Of a DNA stretch of 64,000 bases, positions 1-9,415 are shown in pieces. The notes beneath the pieces were generated by a model that was not told the origin of the DNA, did not search any database, and was given only the letters and a program-made list of their open reading frames with translations. Within the stretch, counting starts at the first letter, position 1, and the number at the start of each line of letters is the position of its first letter. The stretch is taken from positions 3,253,501 through 3,317,500 of the forward strand of contig NC_019684.1 in the NCBI RefSeq assembly GCF_000316645.1. Reading direction: 5' to 3'. The DNA comes from Nostoc sp. PCC 7524. GTDB lineage: Bacteria; Cyanobacteriota; Cyanobacteriia; Cyanobacteriales; Nostocaceae. The position numbers and the translations under genes were made by a program.

Positions 1-221
1 ATATTATTACTCATGTTATTCAAAAAGTCCCACAGTTATTGTTAGAAGGAGCAACTTTAGCACAGCAGGGGCGTTGGGAAGGTAAGCAATATAAGTTTGG
101 ATTCCTAGAAGGAGTTCAAGATTTAACACTATTGAACGCTTCGTTAACTGCTCAACAACTAGAACTTGTCAAGTCCATCAAAAAAGATATTATCGCTGGC
201 AAAATTGATATTTTCCCTTAA
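1..221 (+). CDS. BMP-family ABC transporter substrate-binding protein, C-terminal fragment
   Basis: The frame is open from the left edge (first full codon at 3) to a TAA at 219-221, so only the last 73 residues are present. The segment with GRWEGKQYKFGFLEGVQDL, followed by an Asn-containing stretch and a final 'I..GKIDIFP', matches the C-terminal pattern of periplasmic BMP/Med lipoproteins, which bind nucleosides or similar ligands for ABC importers. The next gene, a dCache histidine kinase, begins nine bases after the stop, so the pair may be co-transcribed and functionally linked; that link is inferred. Family assignment rests on a short fragment and is moderately sure. Confidence 0.7.
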   Translation, partial: IITHVIQKVPQLLLEGATLAQQGRWEGKQYKFGFLEGVQDLTLLNASLTAQQLELVKSIKKDIIAGKIDIFP

Positions 222-230
222 GGAGTTGTG

Positions 231-3200
231 ATGAAAAAACAGCAGCGCCCTCATGCTTCTCATCCAGCAGGATATGGATTTTTTTCTATAACTAATCAAT
301 TACGTTATGGTTTAGTTGTGCTAGTAGTTATGGCGCTGCTGCTGGTATCCGGGACATTAACCTATCTCAGCTTTCAAGCACAAATGCAACAGTTAGCAGT
401 TGCACAGCAGGAAATTTCACAAGCTGCGGCGGCGAAAATCAATGTTTATTTAGATGACTTGCAACGCAAACTCAGTTACCTGGCAAGAGTGCAAGGTTTA
501 ACTGACTTATCACCAGAAATTCAACAAAGATTCCTTGCTGCTTTGACTCGTCATCACAATGCCTATGAAACAGTAGCAATTTTGGATAACCAAGGAAAAG
601 TCGTTTCTGCCGTTTCTCCCTATGGACAAGTAAATCTGGAGAAGATAACGCAAACTTCTTGGATTTTATATGCTTTTAAATACAAAGAAGATTTTGTTAG
701 CCCAGTAGAAATAGATAGTATGACTAAGTTGCCTATGGTAACTTTAGCAGTACCAATTCGTAATCTAGAAGATAAAGTTAATGGTGTATTGATAGCGCGA
801 ATCAATCTCAAGTTTCTGCGGTTCTTTATCCACCAAACTCATGTCGGTAAAACTGGTTATGCTTATGTCATTGATCACCGGGATTTACTAATTGCCGCCA
901 AATCAGAATCTTTAGAATTTTTAAGAGATTTATCGAACCAGCCTTTAATCACAGAATTAGAGCAATTAAAAACTAAAAAATCTTTAGCTACCTATCGCGG
1001 TTTAAAAGGTGTAGAAGTAGTAGGTGCAATAGCTCCTATTAATAGCCTAAGATGGCAGGTTGTAGTAGAACTTCCCATTGATGAAGCTTATACTCCTATC
1101 CATCAAATGCTGTTCTTTATGGGTGTATCTATATTAATAGCAACAGCAGTGAGTATAGGATTAGGTATTTGGTTTCAAAGGCAAATTGTTTTACCTCTAC
1201 AGCGATTAACAACCGCAGCAGCGCGAATTAGTACGGGTGATTTAGATACTCACATCAAAGTTGTACAGCGTAACGAAATGGGAGTATTAGCTACCACTTT
1301 TAATCAAATGACTTTGCAGTTACAAAAACTAATTCACGATTTAAGTCAAGAACGTAATTTTGTGGCGGCGATTCTTGATACTGTGGATGCTTTAGTTATA
1401 GTAGTTGATCAACAAGGGCGAATTATTCGCTTTAATCGTGCGTGTGAGCAAATCACTAAATATTCATTGGCAGAAGTAGAATATAGATTTTTTTGGGATG
1501 TTTTTTCTCTACCAGAAAAAACAGAGTTAGCTAAATCCGAATTTCATAACCTGAATATAGAGCAATTTCCCAAAACCTATGAAAGTCATTTGTTAACTAA
1601 GGATGAACAACAAAGATTAGTTGCTTGGTCAACAACTGCTCTTGTAGATAATGCTGGGCAAATAAGTTATATAATTGGGACTGGCCTAGACATCACAGAA
1701 CGCAGAGAAGCAGAAATCGCTCTACAACAGAGCGAAGAAAGATTTCGCATGATGGTTGAAGGTAGTGAGCAAGTCTTTTTTTATATTCACGATCGCCAGC
1801 ATATATTGGAGTATCTTTCCCCTTCTGTGCAAACAGTATTAGGATATGCTCCCGAAGAATTAACGGGTAGGAATTGCGAATACTTCTTAATTGATGATGC
1901 AGCGATCGCACAAGCAATTGAATTGACAGATCATGCTTTACTCACAGGAGAGCGTAACCAACCATATGTAGTGGTTGCACGCCATAAAGATGGACATTCT
2001 CTGTTTCTAGAAATTGTAGAAACACCAATTATCATGGATGGAAATGCACTAGGAATGCAAGGATTTGCTCGCGACATTACTGAGCGCCGACAAGCAGAAA
2101 TGCAATTACGCGCAGCCATAGAAAGAGAGCGATTAATTGCGGCGATCGCCCTCAGAATCTTATGGAGCCTCAATCTAGAAGAAATTTTGCATACTACAGT
2201 CACCGAAGTCCGTCAGTTTCTCCAAGCTGATAGAGTATTTATTAGTAATTTTAATGATATTCTGCCCGATAAGATTTTTGCCGAATCCATATCTTCAGAG
2301 TGGGAATCGATTTTAGATTTATTTTTAACAGATAGTGATTATATTCAAGAAATTAAAAATTTATATTCACAAGGGAATTTACAAAAAATCGATGATATTA
2401 GCCAAGTCAAAGTTTCTACCCAACGTGCTTATTACTTTGCTAAATATCAGGTAAAAGCTTGTTTAGCAGTACCAATTATGGTAGGTGATGAGTTTTTCGG
2501 CACATTAGTTGTGCATCAGTGTTCGAGAGTTCGTCATTGGCAACAAGTAGAAATTGACTTGCTACAACAGTTAGCAACACAGGTAGCAATTGCTATGCAA
2601 CAAGCACAACTCTTTCAACAAATCCAAGCTCTCAATCTCAGTTTAGAGCGCAAAGTAGAAGCCAGAACTGCTCAATTGCAGCAAAAAATGATGGAATTAC
2701 AAGATTTATATAAACAGCAAGATGAATTTTTACACGCTGTTTCTCATGATTTGCGTACTCCCATTACAGGAACTCTCATGCTCTTAAAACATTGGCAGCA
2801 ATCATCTGTAGAGAATATTTCTATATCTCATAATATTTTAGAGCGGATGATTGAAAGTGGTGAGCGCCAATTACAATTGATTAACTCATTGTTGGAAACT
2901 CATTTAAGCGAAATTAAAGGTATTTCACTACATTCTGAGCCTGTAAAAATTAATGATTTAGTGCAATCTATAACTGAAGATTTAGAAGCATTATTAGTAA
3001 AAAATCAAGCAACCGTTCAGAATTTATTCTCAGATGATTTACCGCTTGTGAAAGCAGATCCTTTGCAATTAAGGCGTGTCTTTGAAAACTTAATCAGTAA
3101 TGCACTAAATCACAATCCTCCTGGTTTGCAAATTACTCTGCAAGCTAGCCTAGAAGGGGAAATGATTCGTTGTTTAGTGCAGGATAACGGTGTAGGGATG

Positions 3201-3443
3201 AGTGAAGAACAATGCTCAGAAATATTTGAACGCTATTCTAGAGGCGATCGCCTCCGAGGAGGCGTAGTCCATCGCGCTCGTTCTACAGGTATTGGTTTAG
3301 GACTATACCTCTGTCGCCAAATTATCACTGCACATGGTGGACAAATTGGAGTTCAGAGTAGTCTAGGTAAAGGCGCAACTTTCTGGTTTACCTTACCAGT
3401 CAGTGGGAATATGAATTTGTCAAGTCATCACCAATTAGGGTAA
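231..3443 (+). CDS. Membrane sensor histidine kinase (dCache-HAMP-PAS-PAS-GAF-HisKA-HATPase)
   Basis: A GTG at 228 is in frame, but ATG 231 is preferred because AGGAG at 221-225 then sits five bases away (1070 aa). Order: transmembrane helix at about 25-50, periplasmic dCache-like sensor to about 295, second helix at about 295-315, HAMP, two PAS domains, a GAF domain, a short coiled coil, HisKA with VSHDLRTPI (His839), and HATPase with NLISNALNH, DNGVGM and STGIGLGLYL. No receiver domain is present, so it needs a separate response regulator. The BMP-type binding protein immediately upstream suggests small-ligand sensing, which is inference. Oddity: a repeat-derived stretch (GDRLRGGVVHRARS) sits in the ATP lid. 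Confidence 0.95.
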   Translation: MKKQQRPHASHPAGYGFFSITNQLRYGLVVLVVMALLLVSGTLTYLSFQAQMQQLAVAQQEISQAAAAKINVYLDDLQRKLSYLARVQGLTDLSPEIQQRFLAALTRHHNAYETVAILDNQGKVVSAVSPYGQVNLEKITQTSWILYAFKYKEDFVSPVEIDSMTKLPMVTLAVPIRNLEDKVNGVLIARINLKFLRFFIHQTHVGKTGYAYVIDHRDLLIAAKSESLEFLRDLSNQPLITELEQLKTKKSLATYRGLKGVEVVGAIAPINSLRWQVVVELPIDEAYTPIHQMLFFMGVSILIATAVSIGLGIWFQRQIVLPLQRLTTAAARISTGDLDTHIKVVQRNEMGVLATTFNQMTLQLQKLIHDLSQERNFVAAILDTVDALVIVVDQQGRIIRFNRACEQITKYSLAEVEYRFFWDVFSLPEKTELAKSEFHNLNIEQFPKTYESHLLTKDEQQRLVAWSTTALVDNAGQISYIIGTGLDITERREAEIALQQSEERFRMMVEGSEQVFFYIHDRQHILEYLSPSVQTVLGYAPEELTGRNCEYFLIDDAAIAQAIELTDHALLTGERNQPYVVVARHKDGHSLFLEIVETPIIMDGNALGMQGFARDITERRQAEMQLRAAIERERLIAAIALRILWSLNLEEILHTTVTEVRQFLQADRVFISNFNDILPDKIFAESISSEWESILDLFLTDSDYIQEIKNLYSQGNLQKIDDISQVKVSTQRAYYFAKYQVKACLAVPIMVGDEFFGTLVVHQCSRVRHWQQVEIDLLQQLATQVAIAMQQAQLFQQIQALNLSLERKVEARTAQLQQKMMELQDLYKQQDEFLHAVSHDLRTPITGTLMLLKHWQQSSVENISISHNILERMIESGERQLQLINSLLETHLSEIKGISLHSEPVKINDLVQSITEDLEALLVKNQATVQNLFSDDLPLVKADPLQLRRVFENLISNALNHNPPGLQITLQASLEGEMIRCLVQDNGVGMSEEQCSEIFERYSRGDRLRGGVVHRARSTGIGLGLYLCRQIITAHGGQIGVQSSLGKGATFWFTLPVSGNMNLSSHHQLG
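3243..3276 (+). repeat. Small dispersed repeat inserted in frame in the kinase ATP lid
   Basis: A HIP1-containing block (GGCGATCGCC) runs into a GCCTCC-GA-GGAGGC hairpin and then GGCGTAGTCCATCGC. This is the style of small Nostoc dispersed repeats. It falls between the F-box (IFERYSRG) and the G2 box (STGIGLGL) of the kinase without breaking the frame. Confidence 0.6.
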
Positions 3444-3632
3444 TTTTACGAAATCAGCAACCTCGAAAGTTTTCCCTGCTACTGTTACTTGATCACTCAA
3501 GACCAATTTTCGTCCTCGTCGAGTTTCCACTATACCATTGACTTTGACATCACCATTGATAATCATCAGTTTAGCTTGTCCTCCAGTTGGGGCTACACCT
3601 AATAATTTTAAAAACTGGTCAAGCTTAATCAT
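3435..3632 (-). CDS. Small S4-domain RNA-binding protein
   Basis: 65 aa, essentially one S4 domain: 'IKLDQFLKLLGVAPTGGQAK' followed by the loop 'INGDVKVNG....RRGRKL' and 'V...K'. Single-domain S4 proteins of this kind (YbcJ/YaaA-like) bind structured RNA and are often linked to ribosome or tRNA processes. The exact target is not known from sequence. It converges on the upstream kinase gene, and the two 3' ends overlap by nine bases. It is full length for the family. The start is an ATG at 3632. Confidence 0.88.
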   Translation of the reverse strand: MIKLDQFLKLLGVAPTGGQAKLMIINGDVKVNGIVETRRGRKLVLSDQVTVAGKTFEVADFVKLP

Positions 3633-4228
3633 TGATTTGATGCCTCTAGCAAGTAGTTCAATTTAATATGTCATTATCAACGATATCCGCCGCCGTAAGT
3701 CTTAGCAGATGCAAATCTCAGATGATTGCCTAAAAAATTATGTGTAAAAATAAAAATAGTAATGTGTGTTACGTATAGAACGTCCCAACGCACTTAAAAT
3801 GTCTGATGGTGCGTTGCGCTACGCAACAACACACCCTACACCCTATTTTCTTTGGTGCCTCTGTAGCAGTTGGAAATTTTGCAGGGATATTACTATTAAT
3901 TAGTAATAAAAGCAAGCTTTATCAAGAGAATTAGGTATTTATATCAATCAATAGCCGAATACTCAACTTCAACTCAAAAAAACCCCCCTTTTGGGGGATA
4001 GGACAATAGATATAAGTTCGTAGTACAATTTGATTTGTATAGTTAATTCGTCTACGATCACGGTTATCACTGTGGTCGTTTCCCTTATTCTAATTTATGC
4101 AACTAGAAACTGGGGTGAGGGGTCATAGCTCCCACCACGCTGTAGGCTAAAAAAGTTTAACCTAGAAAGTTGACCCTAAGATACAGATATACAACCTTAG
4201 CCCCTCATCCCCAACGGAGTATATGATA
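3633..4228. other. Gene-free stretch with a dispersed repeat and a terminator
   Basis: No convincing gene. At about 3779-3840 lies a palindromic repeat of the type common in cyanobacterial genomes (GGTGCGTTGCGCTACGC then AACACACCCTACA). A strong hairpin with a T-tract for minus-strand transcripts lies at 3976-3999. The rest is AT-rich. Confidence 0.6.
3976..3999 (-). terminator. Rho-independent terminator downstream of the Mn-catalase gene
   Basis: Read on the minus strand: CCCCC-AAAA-GGGGG followed by G and seven Ts. It is 230 bases past the catalase stop codon and has the correct polarity. Confidence 0.65.
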
Positions 4229-5143
4229 TTAGCCGATACGCTCAACTACAGGAGGTGCGCTAGAACCATTACCTTGTTGAGCCTGTCTATGTTGGGGTGT
4301 ATCGTGCAGTTGGGCTGGGGGTTGTGGTGGTTGTGGTTCTGCTCCTAAAGGCTGGGGGTTAGCAACATACTGGAATTCGCCTTTACCATCCATTGAACGA
4401 CCTGTTGCCCAACGACCTTCAGCACTTTCATTACCTTCGGAATGATTCCAGAACTGATAGGCAAATTCGCGTTTTTCCAAATCTAAGGGGAAGGAACTGG
4501 GAACTGGTGTGCTTTCTAGTCCAGATTGTTCTAAATCTTCAATTGCTGCTAACCAGAGGTTTTGGTGCATGGTATCACGGGCGATCATAAAACTCAGGGT
4601 ATCTTTCACCCCTGGATCATCCGTCATCTCATACAATCTTACTGCTTGCAAGCGTCCCTGACTCTCGGCGTGGAGATTAGAGCGAAAATCAGCCAAAAGA
4701 TTACCACTGGCTACAATAAACCGACCATTCCAGGGGAAGCCTACACTATCAGCAGGCATGGCACCCAAACCGGAAACGATCGCGTGTTGGGGGTTCATGG
4801 CGGCGTTCATGATAACATCTCGTGGGTTAGTACCGCCCATCACAGCACCAACTACCGCATCTCTGACACCCTCTTCTTGAACTTTCAAAGGTGCTTTATC
4901 TAAAAGATGGGCAATTGTCGTAGCTAGCATCTCAATATGACCGATTTCTTCAGTCCCAACGTCTAACAACATATCTCGATATTTGACGGGGCCGCGACAG
5001 TTCCATCCTTGAAATAGATACTGCATCATCACGGTCATTTCGCCAAAAGTACCACCGATGAGTTCTTGAATTTTCATCGCGTATACAGGATCTGGCTTCT
5101 CTGGTGGCTTGAAATATTGTAGTTTTTTGGAGTGATAGAACAT
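4229..5143 (-). CDS. Manganese (non-haem) catalase
   Basis: 304 aa. Decomposes hydrogen peroxide at a di-manganese site in a four-helix bundle. All five expected metal ligands are visible: Glu35 (GTFGEMTV), Glu66 and His69 (TEEIGHIEM), Glu160 (NLHAESQGR) and His193 (TMHQNLW). This is the Lactobacillus Mn-catalase ligand set, with the last two shifted by 12 residues. The C-terminal 45 residues are Pro/Gln-rich and probably disordered. Nostoc strains carry two such enzymes (KatA, KatB) linked to oxidative and desiccation stress; which paralogue this is cannot be settled here. It heads away from a co-oriented block of detoxification genes. Confidence 0.96.
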   Translation of the reverse strand: MFYHSKKLQYFKPPEKPDPVYAMKIQELIGGTFGEMTVMMQYLFQGWNCRGPVKYRDMLLDVGTEEIGHIEMLATTIAHLLDKAPLKVQEEGVRDAVVGAVMGGTNPRDVIMNAAMNPQHAIVSGLGAMPADSVGFPWNGRFIVASGNLLADFRSNLHAESQGRLQAVRLYEMTDDPGVKDTLSFMIARDTMHQNLWLAAIEDLEQSGLESTPVPSSFPLDLEKREFAYQFWNHSEGNESAEGRWATGRSMDGKGEFQYVANPQPLGAEPQPPQPPAQLHDTPQHRQAQQGNGSSAPPVVERIG

Positions 5144-5408
5144 TTTGCTTATGCGTAAGTGACAGAATACAAGCTCATAAATTTCTGATTTTTATGGCTT
5201 ATTTTCTCTAGTAAACTAAGTAATACTCTTATCTAAATCAGTCAAGAGTTATATAAAAATAGAAAATATTCATAGCATATTTAATTCTCTAGATGCACGT
5301 ATTAATTTGCATCATAAAAAGGCGCATACCAGCAAAGGCAGAACCCGCAGGGTAGACGCAAAGAGAAAGAGTTGAATATATGGACTTTTAGCAGTATTTT
5401 ATGAAATA

Positions 5409-5439
5409 AATAAACACAGATATTTCATCTGTGTTTATT
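5409..5439 (-). terminator. 13-bp perfect hairpin terminator after the ADH-cupin pair
   Basis: AATAAACACAGAT and ATCTGTGTTTATT flank a five-base loop. A/T-rich tracts on both sides make it usable in either direction. It lies 18 bases past the cupin stop codon (minus strand). The 313-base gap 5144-5456 otherwise holds only AT-rich DNA and a short repeat near 5331-5372. Confidence 0.75.
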
Positions 5440-5456
5440 TTTGATGATTATTCGTT

Positions 5457-5798
5457 TTAATTTTCATCACGTCCATGAACTTGGGCAGGCGGACTGGTGG
5501 CTTCTACAGCCGTAAATGGTTCTAGAATATTGTAGTGGTGAGTTGCTCCTTTGGGAACTACCCAAGAAGTACCCGGTTCTAGTAATATCATTTGCCCTTC
5601 AATGTGCAGTTCTGCACGCCCATTAATTACATAACCAACGGTTTCATATTCACGTTTGGTGGGTTGTTTATCTTCTCCTGGTTGTTCATTTTCCCAAAGA
5701 CGCATAGATAAAGATTTGCCAGTAGCTAAATATTTTTGACCAAGTTTACCTTTGGGAGAATGACTAGAGTCTATTTTTTTGATGGTGGTATCAGTCAT
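5457..5798 (-). CDS. Small cupin-domain protein
   Basis: 113 aa when started at ATG 5798, which has AAGGAA about seven bases upstream. An in-frame TTG at 5825 would overlap the previous gene and is less likely. A single double-stranded beta-helix is visible: 'ETVGYVINGRAELHIEGQ', 'LEPGTSWVVPKGATHHYNIL'. The GHHHE-type metal set is incomplete (two His in the second motif), so it may bind a ligand rather than catalyse. It starts ten bases after the alcohol dehydrogenase stop codon, so the two are almost certainly one transcript, with a hairpin terminator just past its end. Confidence 0.85.
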   Translation of the reverse strand: MTDTTIKKIDSSHSPKGKLGQKYLATGKSLSMRLWENEQPGEDKQPTKREYETVGYVINGRAELHIEGQMILLEPGTSWVVPKGATHHYNILEPFTAVEATSPPAQVHGRDEN

Positions 5799-5808
5799 GG
5801 TTTTTTCC

Positions 5809-6978
5809 TTATGGTTTGAGTACAACTTTGATGCAGTTATCTTGTTTGTGTTTAAAGATTTCGTAGCCGTGGGGCGCTTCTGCTAAAGGTAGAGTATGGG
5901 TAATGACAAATGTGGGGTCGATGTCACCATTTTGGATACGTTCTAATAATGGTTTTAAGTATCTATGAACGTGTGTTTGTCCCATTTTGAAGGTTAAACC
6001 TTTGTTCATAGCAGCACCCATCGGTATTTTGTCGAGGAAGCCACCATACACACCCGCCAGTGATACATGACCACCTTTAGCAGCAGATACAATTACTTGC
6101 CGTAATGCGGTTGGTCGGTCTGTTTCTAAACGGACGGCTTGTTTTACTTGGTCGTAAAAAGCCATAAAGTCTGTACCGTGGGCTTCCATTCCCACCGCGT
6201 CAATGCAAGCATCGGGGCCGCGTCCGCCAGTCATTTCTTTAAGTGCTTCCCCAATATCGACTTCTTCGTAGTTGAGAACTTCGGCTTTACCGTATTCCTT
6301 AGCCATTTGTAGGCGTTCGGGAATGCGATCAAAGGCGATGACTCTTTCTGCACCCAGCATATATGCACTTTTGATGGCAAATTGTCCGACTGGGCCGCAA
6401 CCCCAAACGGCGACAATATCACCGGGTTTGATATTGCAGTTTTCTGCGGCCATGTAGCCGGTTGGGAAGATATCGGTTAAAAACAGCACTTGTTCATCTG
6501 TGAGATTGTCGGGGATTTTCAGCAAGCCGACATCTGCAAAAGGCACACGGGCGTATTCTGCTTGACCACCAGCGTAACCACCAAATAAATGAGAGTAGCC
6601 AAATAGACCGGCTGGAGAATGCCCCATCTGTTTTTCTACAAGCCAAGCATTGGGGTTAGAGTTATCGCACAAAGACCATAATTCCCGTTGACAGAAGAAG
6701 CAAGAACCACAAGAAATAGTGAAGGGAACAACAACGCGATCGCCTACTTTCACATTTTTGACGGCACTTCCTAATTCAACGACTTCCCCCATGAATTCAT
6801 GACCGAGGATATCTCCCTTTTCCATTGTGGGGATACATCCATCATATATATGTAAATCTGAGCCACAAATCGCTGTAGAAGTAATTTTAATAATGGCATC
6901 ACGCGGATTGAGAATTTTCGGGTCTGGTACTGTCTCTACCCGCACATCGTTTGCTCCATGCCAGCAAACTGCTTTCAT
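5809..6978 (-). CDS. Zinc-dependent alcohol/formaldehyde dehydrogenase-like protein (paralogue 1)
   Basis: 389 aa medium-chain dehydrogenase. Catalytic zinc ligands Cys38 (CGSDLHIY), His60 and Glu61 (GHEF); structural zinc lobe Cys90, Cys93, Cys96, Cys104. Rossmann motif '[11 protein letters not shown]' ends in an acidic residue (AFDR), which points to NAD over NADP. Overall it is closest to the glutathione-independent formaldehyde dehydrogenase-like group; the substrate is not determinable. A close paralogue of the same length lies at 8023-9192. It is followed ten bases later by the cupin gene. No strong ribosome-binding site is visible; the start ATG is conserved in the paralogue. Confidence 0.93.
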   Translation of the reverse strand: MKAVCWHGANDVRVETVPDPKILNPRDAIIKITSTAICGSDLHIYDGCIPTMEKGDILGHEFMGEVVELGSAVKNVKVGDRVVVPFTISCGSCFFCQRELWSLCDNSNPNAWLVEKQMGHSPAGLFGYSHLFGGYAGGQAEYARVPFADVGLLKIPDNLTDEQVLFLTDIFPTGYMAAENCNIKPGDIVAVWGCGPVGQFAIKSAYMLGAERVIAFDRIPERLQMAKEYGKAEVLNYEEVDIGEALKEMTGGRGPDACIDAVGMEAHGTDFMAFYDQVKQAVRLETDRPTALRQVIVSAAKGGHVSLAGVYGGFLDKIPMGAAMNKGLTFKMGQTHVHRYLKPLLERIQNGDIDPTFVITHTLPLAEAPHGYEIFKHKQDNCIKVVLKP

Positions 6979-7033
6979 AATTATTAGTCCTTAATCAATA
7001 GTCATTAGTCAGTAGGGTCGCGATTATACTTTT

Positions 7034-7064
7034 ACGAGCAGACGCTTTTAAAGCGTCCACTCGT
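7034..7064. other. Hairpin between the small secreted protein gene and ADH1
   Basis: ACGAG-CA-GACGCTT-TTA-AAGCGTC-CA-CTCGT forms a 12-bp stem with one symmetric internal mismatch. There is no T-tract on the minus strand, so it looks like an RNA-processing or attenuation hairpin or a small dispersed repeat rather than a terminator. Confidence 0.5.
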
Positions 7065-7091
7065 TTATTAAGATAGTTTTGAATTTTAAAC

Positions 7092-7490
7092 CTATCTTCT
7101 CATTTCTCTTACAGTCTCAGGTTGTTGGTAATAACCACGTTGAGTTCCGGTGATTGGCTCAACTGCTTCTCCGGCTTTTCTTTGGACAGACTTTTGAAAA
7201 TCTTTTGTAGCTTTAGGAGTTGCTTCGTCTAAATTTAGCTTTTCTCTAACATTATCAGCAGTTTCTCTGAGCTTTTCTTGAGCATTTCTCACTTGAGTAT
7301 CATTTCTAATGCCTTCATTATTGGGTGTACCTTTATAATAAGTACCCTCTGGGGTTCTAACATCAGCCTGGGCAATGATTGCACTACCGGATATAAAACA
7401 TTGACCTACAAAAAAAGTAGCTCCTATTAGACAAACAATTAAAACTTGACGCAACAGAAAATTTTGTAACCAGGCAATCACACGATTCAT
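7092..7490 (-). CDS. Small secreted or membrane-anchored protein of unknown function
   Basis: 132 aa with start ATG 7490, chosen because GAGG lies six bases upstream; the longer frame from 7547 has AGG touching the ATG. The N-terminus is a hydrophobic segment (LIVCLIGATFFVGQ) ending before AQAD, so it is either a signal peptide or an anchor. The mature part is charged and helical (EKLRETADNVREKLNLDEA) with a Tyr/Gln-rich tail. Plant LEA-like amphipathic character is suggestive given the stress-gene neighbours, but I do not recognise the family. Confidence 0.7.
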   Translation of the reverse strand: MNRVIAWLQNFLLRQVLIVCLIGATFFVGQCFISGSAIIAQADVRTPEGTYYKGTPNNEGIRNDTQVRNAQEKLRETADNVREKLNLDEATPKATKDFQKSVQRKAGEAVEPITGTQRGYYQQPETVREMRR

Positions 7491-7696
7491 AAATAACCTC
7501 AATTGCATTACGTCTATATTTTCAACGTGAGCAGTATAATTAAACATCCTTTCTAAGTTGGATTTATTAATATGTAATTAGTCGCAATTTATATACTTAT
7601 CTACTTTTTAGGGAGGGAGTAGAGAAGAAGTGTTTTCTAGTAGTGAGATTCACGGAAGGGATGTGTTAAAAATCCTTAGTTATGTATCAAATATTA

Positions 7697-7959
7697 GATC
7701 CCCCTAAATCCCCCTTAAAAAGCTATGCGTTACCCACATCTTTCTTTACAATCTTAAAACCCTTGCTCTATAAGCATCTTAAGGACTGAAACTTTAAGCA
7801 TACTTGACAAATCATCATTTACTCTTCTCGCTAAAACAGTGTTTTTATTGAGAATGAAAAACGAACGAATCAGGGTTCTAGAGACGTGAGTTCATACTCT
7901 CGAAATGTTAAGAAAGATGTTTATAATGGATAGCTTTTTAAGGGGGGCTAGGGGGGATC
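7697..7959. mobile_element. MITE-like element with about 50-bp terminal inverted repeats
   Basis: The left end (GATCCCCCTAAATCCCCCTT...) and the reverse complement of the right end (GATCCCCCCTAGCCCCCCTT...) match over about 53 bases, sharing CTTAAAAAGCTAT and ACATCTTTCTT. The 263-bp body has no open frame of note, so it would depend on a transposase in trans. A copy of the outer 20 bases (one mismatch) occurs at 17610-17629. No clear target duplication was found. It fills the gap between the small secreted protein gene and ADH2. Confidence 0.75.
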
Positions 7960-8022
7960 AAAACCATGTGAAATCAGGTAATCAAACTTGTGTATATGCC
8001 GTAGATGTCCTACTTCCTATCT

Positions 8023-9192
8023 TCAAGGTTTGAGTACAACTTTGATACAGTTGTCTTGTTTCTGTTGAAAAATGTGATAGCCGTGAGATGCTTGTTCTAG
8101 TGGTAATTGATGGGTGACTACAAAGGATGGATCGAGTTTGCCATCTAAAATTAGTTGTAGTAACAAGTGCATATATTTCTGTCCGTGCATTTGTCCCATC
8201 CTGAAGGTAAGACCCTTATTAAAAGCAGCACCAAAAGGTATTTTGTCTACAAATCCACCATACACACCCATGATGGAGAGAGTACCACCTTTACGACAAG
8301 CCACCATCATTTCTCTTAATACATGAGGACGGTCAGTTTCTAGCCTGAGTTTTTGTTTTGTTTGGTCATAAAAATCCTCTATCCCTATTCCATGTGCTTC
8401 TAAACCAACCGCATCAATACAAGCATCAGGGCCACGTCCGCCAGTCATTTCTTTTAATGCTTCGCCTGCATTGACTTCTTCATAATTAATGACTTCGGCT
8501 TTGGCGTATGTTTTCGCCATTTCTAAACGTTCGGGAAAGCGGTCGATAGCAATGACTTTTTCTGCACCCATCATATAGGCGCTAATCATGGCAAATTGTC
8601 CCACAGCACCACAACCCCACACAGCCACAGTATCACCTGGTTGAATATCACATAATTCTGCGCCCATATAGCCGGTAGGGATAGCATCGGAGATGAATAA
8701 CAACATCTCGTCTGATAAATCTGGTGGTACTTTCACCACACCTACATCAGCGAAGGGTACGCGCACATATTCAGCTTGTGCGCCTGCATAACCTCCCAAC
8801 ATATGAGAGTAACCGTAAATAGCTGAGGTAATATTGCCAAAGAGCTTTTCTTCTATCCAACCATTGGGGTTAGAGTTGTCGCACAATGACCACATATCAT
8901 GCTGACAATAATGGCATCTACCACAGCCAATTACAGAAGGAACAACAACGCGATCGCCTACTTTTAAAGTATTGATCTCCTTACCAACTTCGACAACTTC
9001 CCCCATAAATTCATGACCGATAATATCACCCTGTTGCATTGTGGGGATATAGCCGCCATAAATATGTAAATCTGAACCACAAATTGCTGTAGAAGTAACT
9101 TTGATAATCGCATCACGCGGGTTGAGAAGAGTAGGTTCTGGCACTGACTCCACCCGCACCTCATTGGCACCATACCAGCAAACAGCTTTCAT
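8023..9192 (-). CDS. Zinc-dependent alcohol/formaldehyde dehydrogenase-like protein (paralogue 2)
   Basis: 389 aa, collinear with the protein at 5809-6978 along its whole length. The same zinc sites are present: Cys38/His60/Glu61 and Cys90/Cys93/Cys96/Cys104, with '[11 protein letters not shown]' and 'AIDR' for NAD binding. Differences cluster in the substrate half (for example GGYIP against DGCIP), so the substrate may differ. The start codon lies only 11 bases from a 19-unit heptamer array, so the leader of its mRNA must be largely repeat sequence if transcription starts upstream. No ribosome-binding site is recognisable. Confidence 0.93.
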   Translation of the reverse strand: MKAVCWYGANEVRVESVPEPTLLNPRDAIIKVTSTAICGSDLHIYGGYIPTMQQGDIIGHEFMGEVVEVGKEINTLKVGDRVVVPSVIGCGRCHYCQHDMWSLCDNSNPNGWIEEKLFGNITSAIYGYSHMLGGYAGAQAEYVRVPFADVGVVKVPPDLSDEMLLFISDAIPTGYMGAELCDIQPGDTVAVWGCGAVGQFAMISAYMMGAEKVIAIDRFPERLEMAKTYAKAEVINYEEVNAGEALKEMTGGRGPDACIDAVGLEAHGIGIEDFYDQTKQKLRLETDRPHVLREMMVACRKGGTLSIMGVYGGFVDKIPFGAAFNKGLTFRMGQMHGQKYMHLLLQLILDGKLDPSFVVTHQLPLEQASHGYHIFQQKQDNCIKVVLKP

Positions 9193-9203
9193 AGTTATTA
9201 GTT

Positions 9204-9336
9204 ATTGGGGACTGGGGATTGGGGACTGGGGATTGGGGATTGGGGATTGGGGACTGGGGATTGGGGACTGGGGATTGGGGATTGGGGATTGGGGATTGGG
9301 GATTGGGGATTGGGGATTGGGGATTGGGGATTGGGG
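9204..9336. repeat. STRR heptamer array, 19 units
   Basis: Nineteen contiguous ATTGGGG/ACTGGGG units (CCCCAAT/CCCCAGT on the minus strand). The ACT variants occupy units 2, 4, 8 and 10. It matches the STRR1 class known in Calothrix and Nostoc. It lies between the end of the SRPBCC gene and the start of ADH2. Related short runs occur at 10139-10168, 15269-15320, 20319-20348, 33125-33184, 35600-35640, 52081-52105 and 60655-60710. Confidence 0.95.
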
Positions 9337-9415
9337 ATCAAGAATCAATTCTCCCTTGTCTACCTTGTCTCCTTTGTCTTCCTCATCCCCCTCATCCCCT
9401 CATCTCCCCCACTCC

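Noticed and set aside
7697..7959. TA target duplication for an IS630/Tc1 assignment of the MITE
   Set aside because: Left flank ends TTA and right flank begins AAA; no consistent duplication, so the family is left open.
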